Part shown: positions 1 through 10,922 of the stretch, piece after piece | Position numbering within the stretch: position 1 is the stretch's first letter | Layout: each line of letters opens with the position of its first letter | From: Oasisia sp. SBJ-2009 | Taxonomy: Eukaryota > Annelida > Polychaeta > Sabellida > Siboglinidae | Length of the DNA stretch: 64,000 nt | Direction of reading: 5' to 3' | Assembly (NCBI GenBank): GCA_964017155.1 | Contig: OZ024857.1 | Location: forward strand, 7,694,690 to 7,758,689 | Made by a program: the position numbers and the translations under genes | The notes under the pieces: model-generated | What the model was told of the DNA's origin: nothing | The model's database searches: none | The model's input: only the letters and a program-made list of their open reading frames with translations

Positions 1-418
1 AGAGTTACATTTTCTATTATAATAACTACACCAACGTACAGTTTTGGTTGAAACCCAAATTCTGGTTGTACGCTTTGCGACGTAAACACCACACATTATC
101 AATTGATTTGATTGGTTTGGAGCTGATCTTAGCAAGTAATCAAGATAGTTCAAAAATTCATGTCGGTGTGATGGCGACGGCGGAAGATATGTACACATGG
201 ATGTGGCAGAGAGTGTAGAGTGATATTGAGACTTTCGAAAGAATCGAAAGTTAATGCTGTGTCGGAAAGAAAGTTATAATAATACCAATGACTTCTTTTG
301 CGCCAATATCCTCGAAGATCAAGCTCAGTGGCGCGACAAAACCAAGGGATTAAGCAAACTCGTAATCGTAAAACAATGCGTGAGTCGACAATGGATGGAT
401 GGAGATGCTAGAAATTCG
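1..418. other. No recognised gene
   Basis: I see no recognisable coding region, splice-flanked exon or repeat family here. The short plus-strand frame at 254-472 has no family resemblance and runs into the LINE fragment that follows. Confidence 0.4.
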
Positions 419-720
419 CTAAGGGGGATAGGCTGCATTGAACATATAGGTTTTCAGACATCGGTGGAATGAAACTATACTTCCTTTTGAGTTAACACTG
501 ACAGGAAGCGAATTCCACACCGTTAGTGCGGCAACCGAGAAAAATCGGGTCCCGGCTTTCGTTTTCACTCGAGGAATGTAAAGAGAGTTATTACTGGTTG
601 AGCGTAGCTGTCTAGAATGTCTTGCTGGAGTTAGCATCGAATTTAGATATGTTGGTTGTGTAGAAGAAATTGCTTGATAGACTATTGTATAAATCTTGAA
701 AATAATGCGATAATGCACAC
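419..720 (-). pseudogene. LINE reverse transcriptase, C-terminal fragment
   Basis: Minus-strand reading gives the tail of a non-LTR retrotransposon ORF2. It shows a thumb-like stretch (IYTIVYQAISSTQPTYL), then RHSRQLRS, then the family-typical FSVAALTVWNSLP box, ending with LKTYMFN and a stop near 419. The catalytic core is missing, so this is a 5'-truncated insertion of the kind target-primed reverse transcription leaves. The frame degenerates to the right of about 720, where a proline-coding G run begins. The clade is probably CR1/L2-like, which I infer from the motif style only. Confidence 0.7.
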
Positions 721-772
721 GGAGCGAGAAAAACGAGGAGAACGCGTGACTACCCAAGTGGCGTAACCAGAG

Positions 773-788
773 GGGGGGGGGGGGGGGC
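773..788. repeat. Poly-G run
   Basis: A G homopolymer of about 15 bases. It creates the false poly-proline start of the minus-strand frame next to it. Confidence 0.8.
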
Positions 789-1129
789 AAGGGGCCATGG
801 CCCCCAATCCCGGAAACAAATTAGGCTGGTGGGGAACGAAATACCAATAACTGGCTGCCTGGTTCATAGAGTCACAAAGTACAGTGGGTTTCATGTTGCC
901 TGTGTAAGATTTTCTTTCCCAGTCCAGTCCTTTCGCAAAAAGTCATAATTCAAATAGGATTAAGTTAGGAATTATCCACTTCTGTCACTGGCTACAACAT
1001 AAGAGCTGGCAGAGCAATGACAATGGCAATGGCTACAAAACAATAGTTGCCCGGTTACTATACTAGGGTCAAATTGCATGTTGTTGTTATTATTTTCTTG
1101 GAATCACTGTCGTCAGGGGTGATTTCCTT

Positions 1130-1480
1130 TTACATTGTCTTCTCAATTCTTTCTATCTATAATGTTTTCAATTTCTTCGCCAACTCTTTCTAGGTCATCT
1201 TTAATGCAATCCCATCGCAATTTCGGTCATACTTGTCGCCATTTCCTTTCCACTTTCTGGTCATCTGCACTCTTTATCTGGTTTTCATCTGCTGTTTTTC
1301 TACATGACCAGTCAAAGTACTCCTCACCAATTTCTTCTTAGAAGTTTCCTCCACTCTCATTTCATCCATTTTCTCTTATCAGCTCTCTTACCTTCCACGG
1401 TTATTCTTACCAGGTTGTTTTTCGCAAATCTGGACCTTATCCTGTTGTTTTTCATAGGTTAATAATTATTTTCAGAATAC
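1130..1480 (-). pseudogene. Possible LINE C-terminal fragment
   Basis: The minus strand is purine-rich and, in one frame with two stops, reads WDCIKDDLERVGEEIE followed by DRKNW. This resembles the end of RTE/L1-like ORF2 proteins, which finish with a W-D-(C/G)-(I/V)-K-x-D-L motif and an aspartate-arginine-x-x-tryptophan motif. The resemblance is short and the frame is broken. It could also be an unrelated lysine-rich exon. 791-1129 and 1481-1767 show nothing I can name. Confidence 0.3.
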
Positions 1481-1989
1481 CAAGCATGCACCGGAGTACG
1501 ACATAGCCCCTTTCTTGACATTAGTTTGGGATTCAGTGCGAAAAATGCAATTATATCAGCTTTTGTACATCAATAATTGGTATCATGTTCATTTACTTCA
1601 GCTTCAATGTAACTGCAACTGCATTATTTGAATTTATCATCTACCAATATACGTCAATCTCTGTTCGACTTACAAATTGGATAAGTGCCTGTTTTATTCG
1701 CAAATAATACTGTGCATAATTATTTCTTATTTTCGATAACAAACTATCTGAGTTCATACAAAACAAACATTACAGTAAGATACTCATTCACAATTTATGT
1801 AAGACGTGCTAACTAATTAGATACGCATGTTGTATGTGAGCTCTCTTGAATAATAAGGCATCTTCTGAAGAGGCATCTAAGAAATGATGTTTTGTGAAAC
1901 CCGTACGATTAAATAAATTTGTTTTAAACATCATTATTGAGTGACAAATATCTTCTAATACCAAGTGGTAGTGTATATAAAATTGATAC

Positions 1990-2145
1990 CTGTGTCTTTG
2001 GTAGTAGATGGCAAAGAGTCGCTAGTGTGTGTAACAGTACTGGATGCATCAACTGTATTGGTGGGTTGAATTGTACTGACGGGATCAATCGTAATAGTGG
2101 CTGCAACCGTACGAGTCTCTTCGCCAGCTGTAATTGTGACTGCCG
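1990..2145 (-). CDS. Thr/Ser-rich stalk exon, 156-bp type, copy 1
   Basis: The fourth and last intact 156-bp exon in transcript order, in tandem unit 1. The acceptor tctcctcag lies just right of 2145 and the donor CAG|GTATCA just left of 1990. It encodes 52 residues, phase 1 to phase 1, rich in Thr, Ser, Val and Ala (for example VAATITIDPVSTIQPTNT), with no cysteine. Such low-complexity Thr/Ser sequence is typical of O-glycosylated mucin-like stalks. The frame also stays open to the right into a hydrophobic stretch (LVAIIVAEVHGF) before any stop, so the true 5' border could be further right. Membership in the Ig gene is inferred from strand and phase. Confidence 0.6.
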
Positions 2146-2892
2146 CTGAGGAGATAACCAATTGAGTCGATTTTAGTGTCACTGTATATCTTGAGAAGCC
2201 GTGCACCTCGGCAACAATAATAGCGACCAGCATTTTGGATAATACTAAACTGCAAAGTCTAAGAGATGATGAAATGAAAACAGGAGTTACAAATGCGTAC
2301 TGTAAATGGAATTGTTTGCTGCAGCATTTGCACCAGGAACATTTACTTTTAGGCTTTGATTCTGTTCATGGTGATAAGTTGTGGTTTCCACAATACTCCG
2401 ATGATAACTAAATAAAAGTAGAACTGTTTGACTGCTCCATTCAACCAAATTGTCCGGTTGTGCTGTTTTATAACAACTGTGTCCTACATGTGCAATGTTT
2501 CTCTCTAGCCTTCAAGTTTGGGAGCATTATTGAGTTATGGAAATACTACAATGGAACCCGTGAGCTATGACATTACAAAACTTGCTATATGACATAGAAC
2601 CTTTCCAGGAGTGAATGTGTCACAGACGACCCGTGTCAGCTTCACAGTTAGCAATTAAAAAAATGTAGAGACACACGGCCACTAATCAACGTCAAAGCAA
2701 CCTTAGACCCTTGTCCATGGTTGATAGTTCGCATGATAGAATGTTGTCTGTATCGGTCATTTTATGTTTGTCTAATATAAATTCTTTTAATGGTAAGCCC
2801 CAATTTAGCTCTTACATGAAATTGTTTGAAATATGTCATCACGCATCATCTATCTTATTTCGAACTTCCCATAACAAATAATAGTTATGTAC

Positions 2893-2976
2893 CTGTAGTA
2901 TTGGTTGCGGCTAATGGAGCTGTTCTGGTTCTTTCAAATGTGGTAGTAGCCGCCCCCTGAGACGTTGTTGGAGGTC
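2893..2976 (-). CDS. Thr/Pro-rich stalk exon, 84-bp type, copy 1
   Basis: A 28-codon exon bounded by a pyrimidine-rich acceptor (ccccttcccatgtag) and donor ACTACAG|GTACAT. The peptide begins PPTTSQGAATTTFERTRTAP. It is phase 1 at both ends, so it joins in frame to the 156-bp exons on either side. It is too short to appear in a minimum-length ORF list. The boundaries are identical in all four units. Confidence 0.6.
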
Positions 2977-3565
2977 CTACATGGGAAGGGGAAATGAGAA
3001 AACATAGCAACATGTGTTCATTTAGGACTGTTGTATATTTGTTGATTACAATGCGATTTCAATATAGAAGGTAAATAAAATGATTCCAACCAACATTGCA
3101 AAACAATTATTATATTATGTAGACACACACAAATGAGTGACAGAGAAGTTATTATAAGAATTCACTGGTATAACCGTTTCATCAACCTTGAGAATAGTAA
3201 ACGGTTGCAGCACCAGGATGACTTGAATCAGTTGACTTCTCAGAACTTACTCATTATTCCATAATTTCGAACAGATGCAAGTAACCATTACAGTAAGATA
3301 CTCATTCACAATTTATGTAAGACGTGCTAGCTAATTAGATACGCGTGTTGTATGATATTGTTCGATTATCCAACACACACAAATGGTTTAAAAAAACAAA
3401 TTTGCATCTAGCTCTCTTAAATAATACGGCATCTTCTGAAGAGGCATTTAAGAAATGTTGTTTCGTGCAACCCGTACGATTAAATAAAACAAAACTGTTT
3501 TAAACATCAACATTGAATTACAAATATTTTAGGACACCAAGTGGTAGTGTACATCAAATTGATAC

Positions 3566-3721
3566 CTGTGTCTTTGGTAGTAGTTGGCAAAGAGTCGCTA
3601 GTGGGTGTAACAGTACTCGATGCATCAAATGTATTGGTGAGTTGAATTGTACTGACGGGATCAATCGTAATAGTGGTTGCAACCGTACGAGTGTCTTCGC
3701 CAGCTGTAATTGTGACTGCCG
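3566..3721 (-). CDS. Thr/Ser-rich stalk exon, 156-bp type, copy 2
   Basis: Same borders and phase as copy 1. It differs by substitutions including Glu to Asp in TAGEDTRTV and Val to Phe in TNTFDASS, with no frameshift. It shares TNTFDASS with copy 4, which supports duplication of a two-unit block. Confidence 0.6.
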
Positions 3722-4464
3722 CTGAGGAGATAATCAATTGAGTAGATTTTAGTGTCACTGTATATATTGAGAAGCCGTGCACCACGGCAACAATAATAGC
3801 GACCAATATTTTGGATAATACTAAACTGCAAAGTCTAACAGCTGATGAAAAGAAAATAGGAGTTACAAATGCGTACTGTAAATAAATTTGTTGCTGCAGC
3901 ATTTGCACCTGAAACATTTACTTTTAGGCTTTGATGTTGTTCTTGGTGATAAGTTGTGGTTTCCACAATACTCCGATGATAAATAAAAAAGTAGAACTGT
4001 TTGACTGCTTCATTCTACCAAATTATCCGGTTGTGCTGTTTTATAACAACTGTGTCCTACTTGTGCATTGTTTCTCTCTAGCCTTCAAGTTCGGGCGCAT
4101 TATTTAGTTATGGAAATACTACAATGGAAACCGTGAGCTATGAAATGACAAAACTTGCTTAGTGACATAGAACCTTTCCAGGAGTGAATGTGTCACAGAC
4201 GACCCGTGTCAGCTTCACAATTAGCAATTAAAGAAATGTAGAGACACACGGCCACTGATCAACGTCAAAGCAACCTTAGACCCTTGCCGATGGTTGACAG
4301 TTCGCGTGATAGAATGTTGTCTGCATCGGTCATTTTATGTTTGCCTTATAGAAATTCTTTAATGGTAAGCCCCAATTTAGCTCTTACATGAAATTGTGTG
4401 AAATATGTCATCAAGCATCATCTATTTCATTTCGAACTTCCCATAACAAAGAATAGTTATGTAC

Positions 4465-4548
4465 CTGTAGTATTGGTTGCGGCTAATGGAGCTGTTCTGG
4501 TTCTTTCAAATGTGGTAGTAGCCGCCCCCTGAGACGTTGTTGGAGGTC
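4465..4548 (-). CDS. Thr/Pro-rich stalk exon, 84-bp type, copy 2
   Basis: 28 codons, phase 1-1, with the same acceptor and GTACAT donor as copy 1. By eye it is identical to copy 1 across the exon, while the neighbouring intron sequence has diverged slightly. Confidence 0.6.
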
Positions 4549-5124
4549 CTACATGGGAAGGGGAAATGAGAAAACATAGCAACATGTGTTCATTTAGGAC
4601 TGTTGTATATTTGTTACTTACAATACGATTGCAATATAGAAGGTAAATAAAATGATTCCAAACAACATTGCAAAAAAAATATTATATTATGTTGACACAC
4701 ACAAATGAGTGACAGAGAAGTTATTATAAGAATTCACTGGTATAACCGTTTCATCAACCTTGAGAATAGTAAACGGTTGCAGCACCAGGATGACTTGAAT
4801 CAGTTGACTTCTCAGAACTTACTCATTATTTCATAATTTCGAACACATGCAAGTAACCATTACAATAAGATACTCGTTCACAATATATGTAAGACGTGCT
4901 AGCTAATTAGATACGCGTGTTGTATGATATTGTTCGATTATCCAACACACACAAATGGTTTAAAAAAAACAAATTTGCATCTAGCTCTCTTAAATAATAC
5001 GGCATCTTCCGAAGAGTCATCTAAGAAATGTTGTTTTGTACGATTAAATAAAACTGTTTTAAACATCAATATTGAATTACAAATATTTTAGGACACCAAG
5101 TGGTAGTGTATATGAAATTGATAC

Positions 5125-5280
5125 CTGTGTCTTTGGTAGTAGTTGGCAAAGAGTCGCTAGTGGGTGTACCTCTACTCGATGCATCAACTGTATTGGTGGG
5201 TTGAATTGTACTGACGGGATCAGTCGTAATAGTGGCTGCAACCGTACGAGTCTCTTCGCCAGCTGTAATTGAGACTGCCG
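5125..5280 (-). CDS. Thr/Ser-rich stalk exon, 156-bp type, copy 3
   Basis: Same exon type with open frame and intact splice sites. Differences include AAVSITAGEE and DASSRGTPTS (Thr/Val replaced by Arg-Gly). The hydrophobic stretch upstream is also open here (ILVTIIVAVVHSF). Confidence 0.6.
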
Positions 5281-6025
5281 CTGAGGAGATAACCAATTGA
5301 GTCGATTTTACTGTCACTGTATATCGTGAGAAGCTGTGCACGACGGCAACAATAATAGTGACCAGTATTTTGGATAATACTAAACTGCAAAGTCTAACAG
5401 ATGATGAAATGAAAACAGGAGTTACAAATGCGTACTGTACATGAAATGTGTTGCTGCAGCATTTGCACCAGGAACATTTACTTTTAGGCTTTGATTCTGT
5501 TCATGGTGATAAGTTGTGGTTTCCACAATACTCCGATGATCAATAAAAAAGTAGAACTGTTTGACTGCTTTATTCAACCAATTTATCCGGTTGTGCTGTT
5601 TTATAACAACTGTGTCCTACATGTGCATTGTTTCTCTCTAGCCTTCAAGTTCGGGCGCATTATTTAGTTATGGAAATACTACAATGGAAACCGTGAGCTA
5701 TGAAATGACAAAACTTGCTATGTGATATAGAACCTTTCCAGGAGTGAATGTGTCACAGACGACCCGTGTCAGCTTCACAATTAGCAATTAAAGAAATGTA
5801 GAGACACACGGCCACTGATCAACGTCAAAGCAACCTTAGAACCTTGCCGATGGTTGACAGTTCGCGTGATAGAATGTTGTCTGCATCGGTCATTTTATGT
5901 TTGCCTTAAAGAAATTACTTTAATGGTAAGCCCCAATTTAGCTCTTACATGAAATTGTGTGAACTATGTCATCAAGCATCATCTATCTCATTTCGAACAT
6001 CCCATAACAAAGAATAGTTATGTAC

Positions 6026-6109
6026 CTGTAGTATTGGTTGCGGCTAATGGAGCTGTTCTGATTCTTTCAAATGTGGTAGTAGCCGCCCCCTGAGACGTTG
6101 TTGGAGGTC
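6026..6109 (-). CDS. Thr/Pro-rich stalk exon, 84-bp type, copy 3
   Basis: Equivalent to the other 84-bp exons. One substitution in the plus-strand text (gattctttc for ggttctttc) changes a single codon, and the frame and both splice sites are kept. Confidence 0.6.
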
Positions 6110-6692
6110 CTACATGGGAAGGGGAAATGAGAAAACATAGCAACATGTGTTCATTTAGGACTGTTGTATATTTGTTAATTACAATGCGATTTCAATATAG
6201 AAGGTAAATAAAATGATTCCAACCAACATTGCAAAAACATTATTATATTATGTAGACACACACAAATGAGTGACAGAGAAGTTATTATAAGAGTTCACTA
6301 GTATAACCGTTTCATCAACCTTGAGAATAGTAAACGGTTGCAGCACCAGGATGACTTGAATCAGTTGACTTCTCAGAACTTACTCATTATTCCATAATTT
6401 CGAACAGATGCAAGTAAACACTACAGTAAGATACTCATTCACAATGTATGTAAGACGTGCTAGCTAATTAGATACGCGTGTTGTATGATATTGTTCGATT
6501 ATCCAACACACACAAATGGTTTAAAAAACAAATTTGCATCTAGCTCTCTTAAATAATACGGCATCTTCTGAAGAGGCATTTAAGAAATGTTGTTTCGTGC
6601 AACCCGTACGATTAAATAAAACTGTTTTAAACATCAACATTGAATTACAAATATTTTAGGACACCAAGTGGTAGTGTACATCAAATTGATAC

Positions 6693-6848
6693 CTGTGTCT
6701 TTGGTAGTAGTTGGCAAAGAGTCGCTAGTGGGTGTAACAGTACTCGATGCATCAAATGTATTGGTGGGTTGAATTGTACTGACGGGATCAATCGTAATAG
6801 TGGCTGCAACCGTACGAGTCTCTTCGCCAGCTGTAATTGTGACTGCCG
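6693..6848 (-). CDS. Thr/Ser-rich stalk exon, 156-bp type, copy 4
   Basis: First intact 156-bp exon in transcript order, because the gene runs right to left. Its sequence is close to copy 2. The open frame extends right for about 65 more codons, including ILVAIIVAVVHGF, but the exon border tctcctcag fits the phase-1 pattern better. Confidence 0.6.
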
Positions 6849-7591
6849 CTGAGGAGATAACCAATTGAGTAGATTTTAGTGTCACTGTATATATTGAGAA
6901 GCCGTGCACCACGGCAACAATAATAGCGACCAATATTTTGGATAATACTAAACTGCAAAGTCTAACAGCTGATGAAAAGAAAATAGGAGTTACAAATGCG
7001 TACTGTAAATAAATTTGTTGCTGCAGCATTTGCACCTGAAACATTTACTTTTAGGCTTTGATGTTGTTCTTGGTGATAAGTTGTGGTTTCCACAATACTC
7101 CGATGATAAATAAAAAAGTAGAACTGTTTGAATGCTTCATTCTACCAAATTATCCGGTTGTGCTGTTTTATGACAACTGTGTCCTACTTGTGCATTGTTT
7201 CTCTCTAGCCTTCAAGTTCGGGCGCATTATTTAGTTATGGAAATACTACAATGGAAACCGTGAGCTATGAAATGACAAAACTTGCTTAGTGACATAGAAC
7301 CTTTCCAGGAGTGAATGTGTCACAGACGACCCGTGTCAGCTTCACAATTAGCAATTAAAGAAATGTAGAGACACACGGCCACTGATCAACGTCAAAGCAA
7401 CCTTAGACCCTTGCCGACGGTTGACAGTTCGCGTGATAGAATGTTGTCTGCATCGGTCATTTTATGTTTGCCTTATAGAAATTCTTTAATGGTAAGCCCC
7501 AATTTAGCTCTTACATGAAATTGTGTGAAATATGTCATCAAGCATCATCTATTTCATTTCGAACTTCCCATAACAAAGAATAGTTATGTAC

Positions 7592-7675
7592 CTGTAGTAT
7601 TGGTTGCGGCTAATGAAGCTGTTCTGGTTCTTTCAAATGTGGTAGTAGCCGCCCCCTGAGACGTTGTTGGAGGTC
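7592..7675 (-). CDS. Thr/Pro-rich stalk exon, 84-bp type, copy 4
   Basis: Most upstream 84-bp exon. It has one Pro to Ser change relative to the other copies (TASLAA in place of TAPLAA), and splice sites and phase are unchanged. Confidence 0.6.
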
Positions 7676-8251
7676 CTACATGGGAAGGGGAAATGAGAAA
7701 ACATAGCAACATGTGTTCATTTAGGACTGTTGTATATTTGTTAATTACAATGCGATTGCAATATAGAAGGTAAATAAAATGATTCCAAACAACATTGCAA
7801 AAAAATTATTATATTATGTAGACACACACAAATGAGTGACAGAGAAGTTATTATAAGAGTTCACTAGTATAACCGTTTCATCAACCTTGAGAATAGTAAA
7901 CGGTTGCAGCACCAGGATGACTTGAATCAGTTGACTTCTCAGAACTTACTCATTATTCCATAATTTCGAACAGATGCAAGTAACCATTACAGTAAGATAC
8001 TCATTCACAATTTATGTAAGACGTGCTAGCTAATTAGATACGCGTGTTGTATGATATTGTTCGATTATCCAACACAAACAAATGGTTTAAAAAAAACAAA
8101 TTTTTATCTAGCTCTCTTAAATAATACGGCATCTTCCGAAGAGTCATCTAAGAAATGTTGTTTTGTACGATTAAATAAAACTGTTTTAAACATCAATATT
8201 GAATTACAAATATTTTAGGACACCAAGTGGTAGTGTGTATGAAATTGATAC

Positions 8252-8324
8252 CTGTGTCTTTGGTAGTAGTTGGCAAAGAGTCGCTAGTGGGTGTAACTCT
8301 AGTCGATGCATCAACTGTATTGGT

Positions 8325-8327
<3 letters not shown>
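8252..8327 (-). pseudogene. Truncated 156-bp stalk exon
   Basis: The 3' half of a fifth 156-bp exon keeps its GTATCA donor, but the 5' half, including the acceptor, is replaced by a (TA)n tract and unrelated sequence. It cannot be spliced in as an exon unless a new acceptor is used. It marks the right breakpoint of the array. Confidence 0.7.

Positions 8328-8367
<40 letters not shown>
8328..8367. repeat. (TA)n microsatellite at array breakpoint
   Basis: Nearly pure TA dinucleotides joining the truncated array unit to unrelated sequence. 8370-8844 beyond it holds no gene I recognise. Confidence 0.9.
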
Positions 8368-8844
8368 CAGAGAGCCCCTACCATGAAAAGAGACCATGGA
8401 TACTATCTGCCTGCTATCTACAACCAAATTATTCCGCCGAAATCTGAGCCAACACACATGACACCGGTAGAACAAGGCCCGTAGCAAATGGGTCGAAACG
8501 TCGTATTCATCGACAATTACGTTTCAAAGTAAGTTAAATCATACATACAATATAACTTTGTAATTAGGAAATCTTGGCATGTTATTTAATCTTTCTATAC
8601 TCGTATTTGTACCATATATAGGTTTTAAAGGATATTTATGTATATATTATCAACTAAGGGTTTTATCTAAAATAAATGTATTAATATTCGTTTGCCCAGA
8701 GGTATATCGATATTCATTCTAGTTCAATTCTAAATGCAAGCAGGGCCACTGCATCAGGGTGTTCTGAATAAATGCGGTGGTGAAGCCATTTTAAACATGG
8801 TACTCATATTTTTGGACATTAGACGTGTGATGTTGGAGTCATTA

Positions 8845-9126
8845 AAGTTCTCAGTTCTCAGGTTATTAACTCCAAACAGCCCAATCTTGGGCTAACGCAG
8901 GAGTCACTGAGGATGGTCACTGCCAGGGTGCTTGTCGTCCTCAGTGGTTCTTTTACGTCCCAAATTGAGACGGGATCGACATTAACGTGATTCTCCGATT
9001 CACGAGGGATACACAGTCCCCAATGTTGAGAGCCAGATTTTTATATCACAACTGCCGGTACCGGGGATCGAACCCGTACCGCCGGCGACAGAGGCGGGTG
9101 TGGTAACCACTACACCACCGCTCTCT
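8845..9126 (-). mobile_element. tRNA-derived SINE
   Basis: On the minus strand the head has an A-box-like GTGTAGTGGTTACCACACC (9100-9118) and a perfect B box GGTTCGATCCCC (about 9064-9075), the internal RNA polymerase III promoter of tRNA-derived SINEs. A body of about 150 bp follows, then a conserved tail (CTCCTGCGTTAGCCC, then TTGGGCTGTTTGGAG). The same tail recurs in the opposite orientation at 56943-56998. There is no closed acceptor stem or CCA end, so this is not a functional tRNA gene. Confidence 0.75.
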
Positions 9127-9156
9127 GAGTGATTAAAAATGCACATACTAATGTCT

Positions 9157-9194
9157 TCTACGTCTTCTTCGTCTTCTTCGTCTTCTTCTTCCAT
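9157..9194. repeat. Imperfect (TCTTCG/TCTTCT)n tract
   Basis: A short hexanucleotide-like run just right of the SINE head. 9195-9654 contains nothing else I can identify. Confidence 0.6.
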
Positions 9195-9654
9195 TTAACC
9201 AACCAACGTTATATTTTGAAAATCATTGTTGGTATTTGCAGGGGATTTGCATCAGAATAAACAAATCATGCAGTTCCGTCTTTAATATGATCATCCACAG
9301 AAAGTATGTCTTCTGTGAAGCTTGTGAGGTTCGCTGTTGATACCACTCCTCATGCGTCGGCCATGTCACGGTTGGTTTTGTCTATTGATAATTATATCAA
9401 ATACATTTATTTACTTAATAGTGGTGTCTAATTTATCGGAGTTGCGGAGCGATCTTTTGACTACAATGGCGTGGTGGCAGCAGTCTTAAAAAAACATGCG
9501 CAACATAAACTAAAAACTGGTCAGTCGCACTGAAAGCTCGGAATCACAATTAGTCATCAGTTTCCCCGCTGGGTAACGCCACTGTTAAGCTCAAATATGG
9601 CCAGCTATCGAGCACCGAAACAAGGGTGCCTAACAAAATAAGAGCTTATCAACA

Positions 9655-10922
9655 CGTTTGAAAACTGGCGACACAACCTACTGTATGTCCTGTTACTGGA
9701 CAACAATTTCACCGAATTCCTGTCGGAAGACGCGAGGTGGCAGAAGAAGGCAGCAGCCCATCCTCACCGTGGACAAACCAATGACGCAGACATCGTGCCA
9801 GCCGGTACACGCCAATATCTCCATTTCAGTAACAGCCATGTGACAAGTCAATCGGTTACACTACGGGTTCCTGTCCACAGGCGCACATTTCATTGACTTC
9901 ACTGATATACGTCTCGAGCATGACGAGTGTCCGGAGGTCCTATATTTCAACGATTAGTTGCCTTCGTCGATGATAACTTGCTACGTTCAGATGGTATCAT
10001 CTCCCACCACGACCAAAATATCGCCTAGGACGAGCAGATACCTGCCACAATTGAAACCGATCTATCCAACGCTTTCTACCAGATTCCGCTGTCGCACAAC
10101 TCCGTGAAGTATTGCGGCGTTGTCACCCCTTTCCGCGGGGTACGAATATAATATTATGCCCGTTGTGCGATGGGCAAGCCGGGTTCCGAGACCGCACTAG
10201 AGGAACTTCTATGTCGCGTATTAGGAGATCTGCTCGAAGAAGGCGTAATTGCGAAGCTCGCCGAGGATACTCAACAGTGAAATCAATTCTTCTCGTTCAT
10301 CGGAGCTTATAAGATGTTAGCATGAGTCGTCCTCGATTGTTCGTAACTACTTGCTCCACTGGATAGCTCGACAGCCGGCCGTCAGTCTAACGATTGCAAA
10401 GAATGGACAGACACACTACACGAAGCGCGCACAGGACAAACTACACTCAAACAGAACAACAGCTCTGCCACGACCGGAATATGAGCTGTGGATCGTAACT
10501 GTTGATCAGGTAAAGAGTGTGGCATAGAAGCCACAATGTATGCCATACAGAAAGGGAAGCTGAAACTTGCCGGCTTCTTCAGCGCCAAACTAGGCGGTCG
10601 ACGAGTGACATGGTTACCGTGTGAAATAGAAGCACTGTCTATTGCTTCCGCAATCAGACATTTCATCCCATTCATTGTACAGTCAAATCATAACGCTTCG
10701 GTCTTTGCCGACAGCAAGCCATGCGTACAAGCATACGAGAAGCTGTATCGCGACGAAGTCTCCGTCAGCCCACGCGTATCGACATTCATGTCCGTTGTCA
10801 ACAGATACCAAGCATCAGTCCGACATTTGTTTGGTTCAGCTAACGTTCCATCCGACTTTGCAAGTCTTAACACACCCACGTGCACTGATCAGCGCTGTCA
10901 AATATGCACGTTCATCAAATAG
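9655..10922 (+). pseudogene. LTR retrotransposon gag-pol remnant
   Basis: Three broken pieces in element order. About 9655-9980 encodes a gag-like segment (ENWRHNLLYVLLLDNNF). About 10035-10275 encodes a reverse-transcriptase segment, with [13 protein letters not shown] as the first catalytic-aspartate block, then [10 protein letters not shown] and [13 protein letters not shown]. 10536-10922 has the RNase H region intact over 128 codons: [48 protein letters not shown]. Frameshifts, stops and an internal deletion that removes the catalytic YxDD block separate the pieces. No LTRs are visible. It is Gypsy- or BEL-like; I cannot separate these by eye. The next element begins inside the TA at 10920-10921. 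Confidence 0.75.

Larger units (their letters stand above)
1768..8327 (-). repeat. 1.56-kb tandem array carrying paired Thr-rich exons
   Basis: Four complete units and a truncated fifth. Equivalent points fall at 1937, 3513, 5072, 6640 and 8199, giving spacings of 1576, 1559, 1568 and 1559 bp. Unit 1 lacks about 65 bp near 1840 that the others have. Each full unit holds a 156-bp and an 84-bp exon on the minus strand, both with GT-AG borders and phase 1. Differences between units are mostly substitutions and small indels, and unit 5 ends in a (TA)n run. Markers at 5010/8133 and 3890/7015 pair units 2 with 4 and 3 with 5, at exactly 3127 bp. Other markers (3171/4731 against 6292/7857) pair units differently, which suggests gene conversion. 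Confidence 0.9.

Noticed and set aside
1937..2149. Plus-strand cysteine-rich frames, repeated at 3513, 5072, 6640 and 8199, that look like a secreted toxin- or defensin-like repeat family
   Set aside because: They are the antisense of the Thr/Ala-rich minus-strand exons (ACA and GCA codons read as TGT and TGC). Splice sites fit the minus strand, and the plus frames have no signal peptide.
1768..8327. Array read as five separate small genes, each with its own signal peptide
   Set aside because: No unit has a stop-terminated last exon or poly(A) signal after its 84-bp exon. Phases instead link each unit to the next, favouring one gene.
9053..9126. True tRNA gene
   Set aside because: A and B boxes are present, but the acceptor stem does not pair and the sequence continues into a SINE body and tail.
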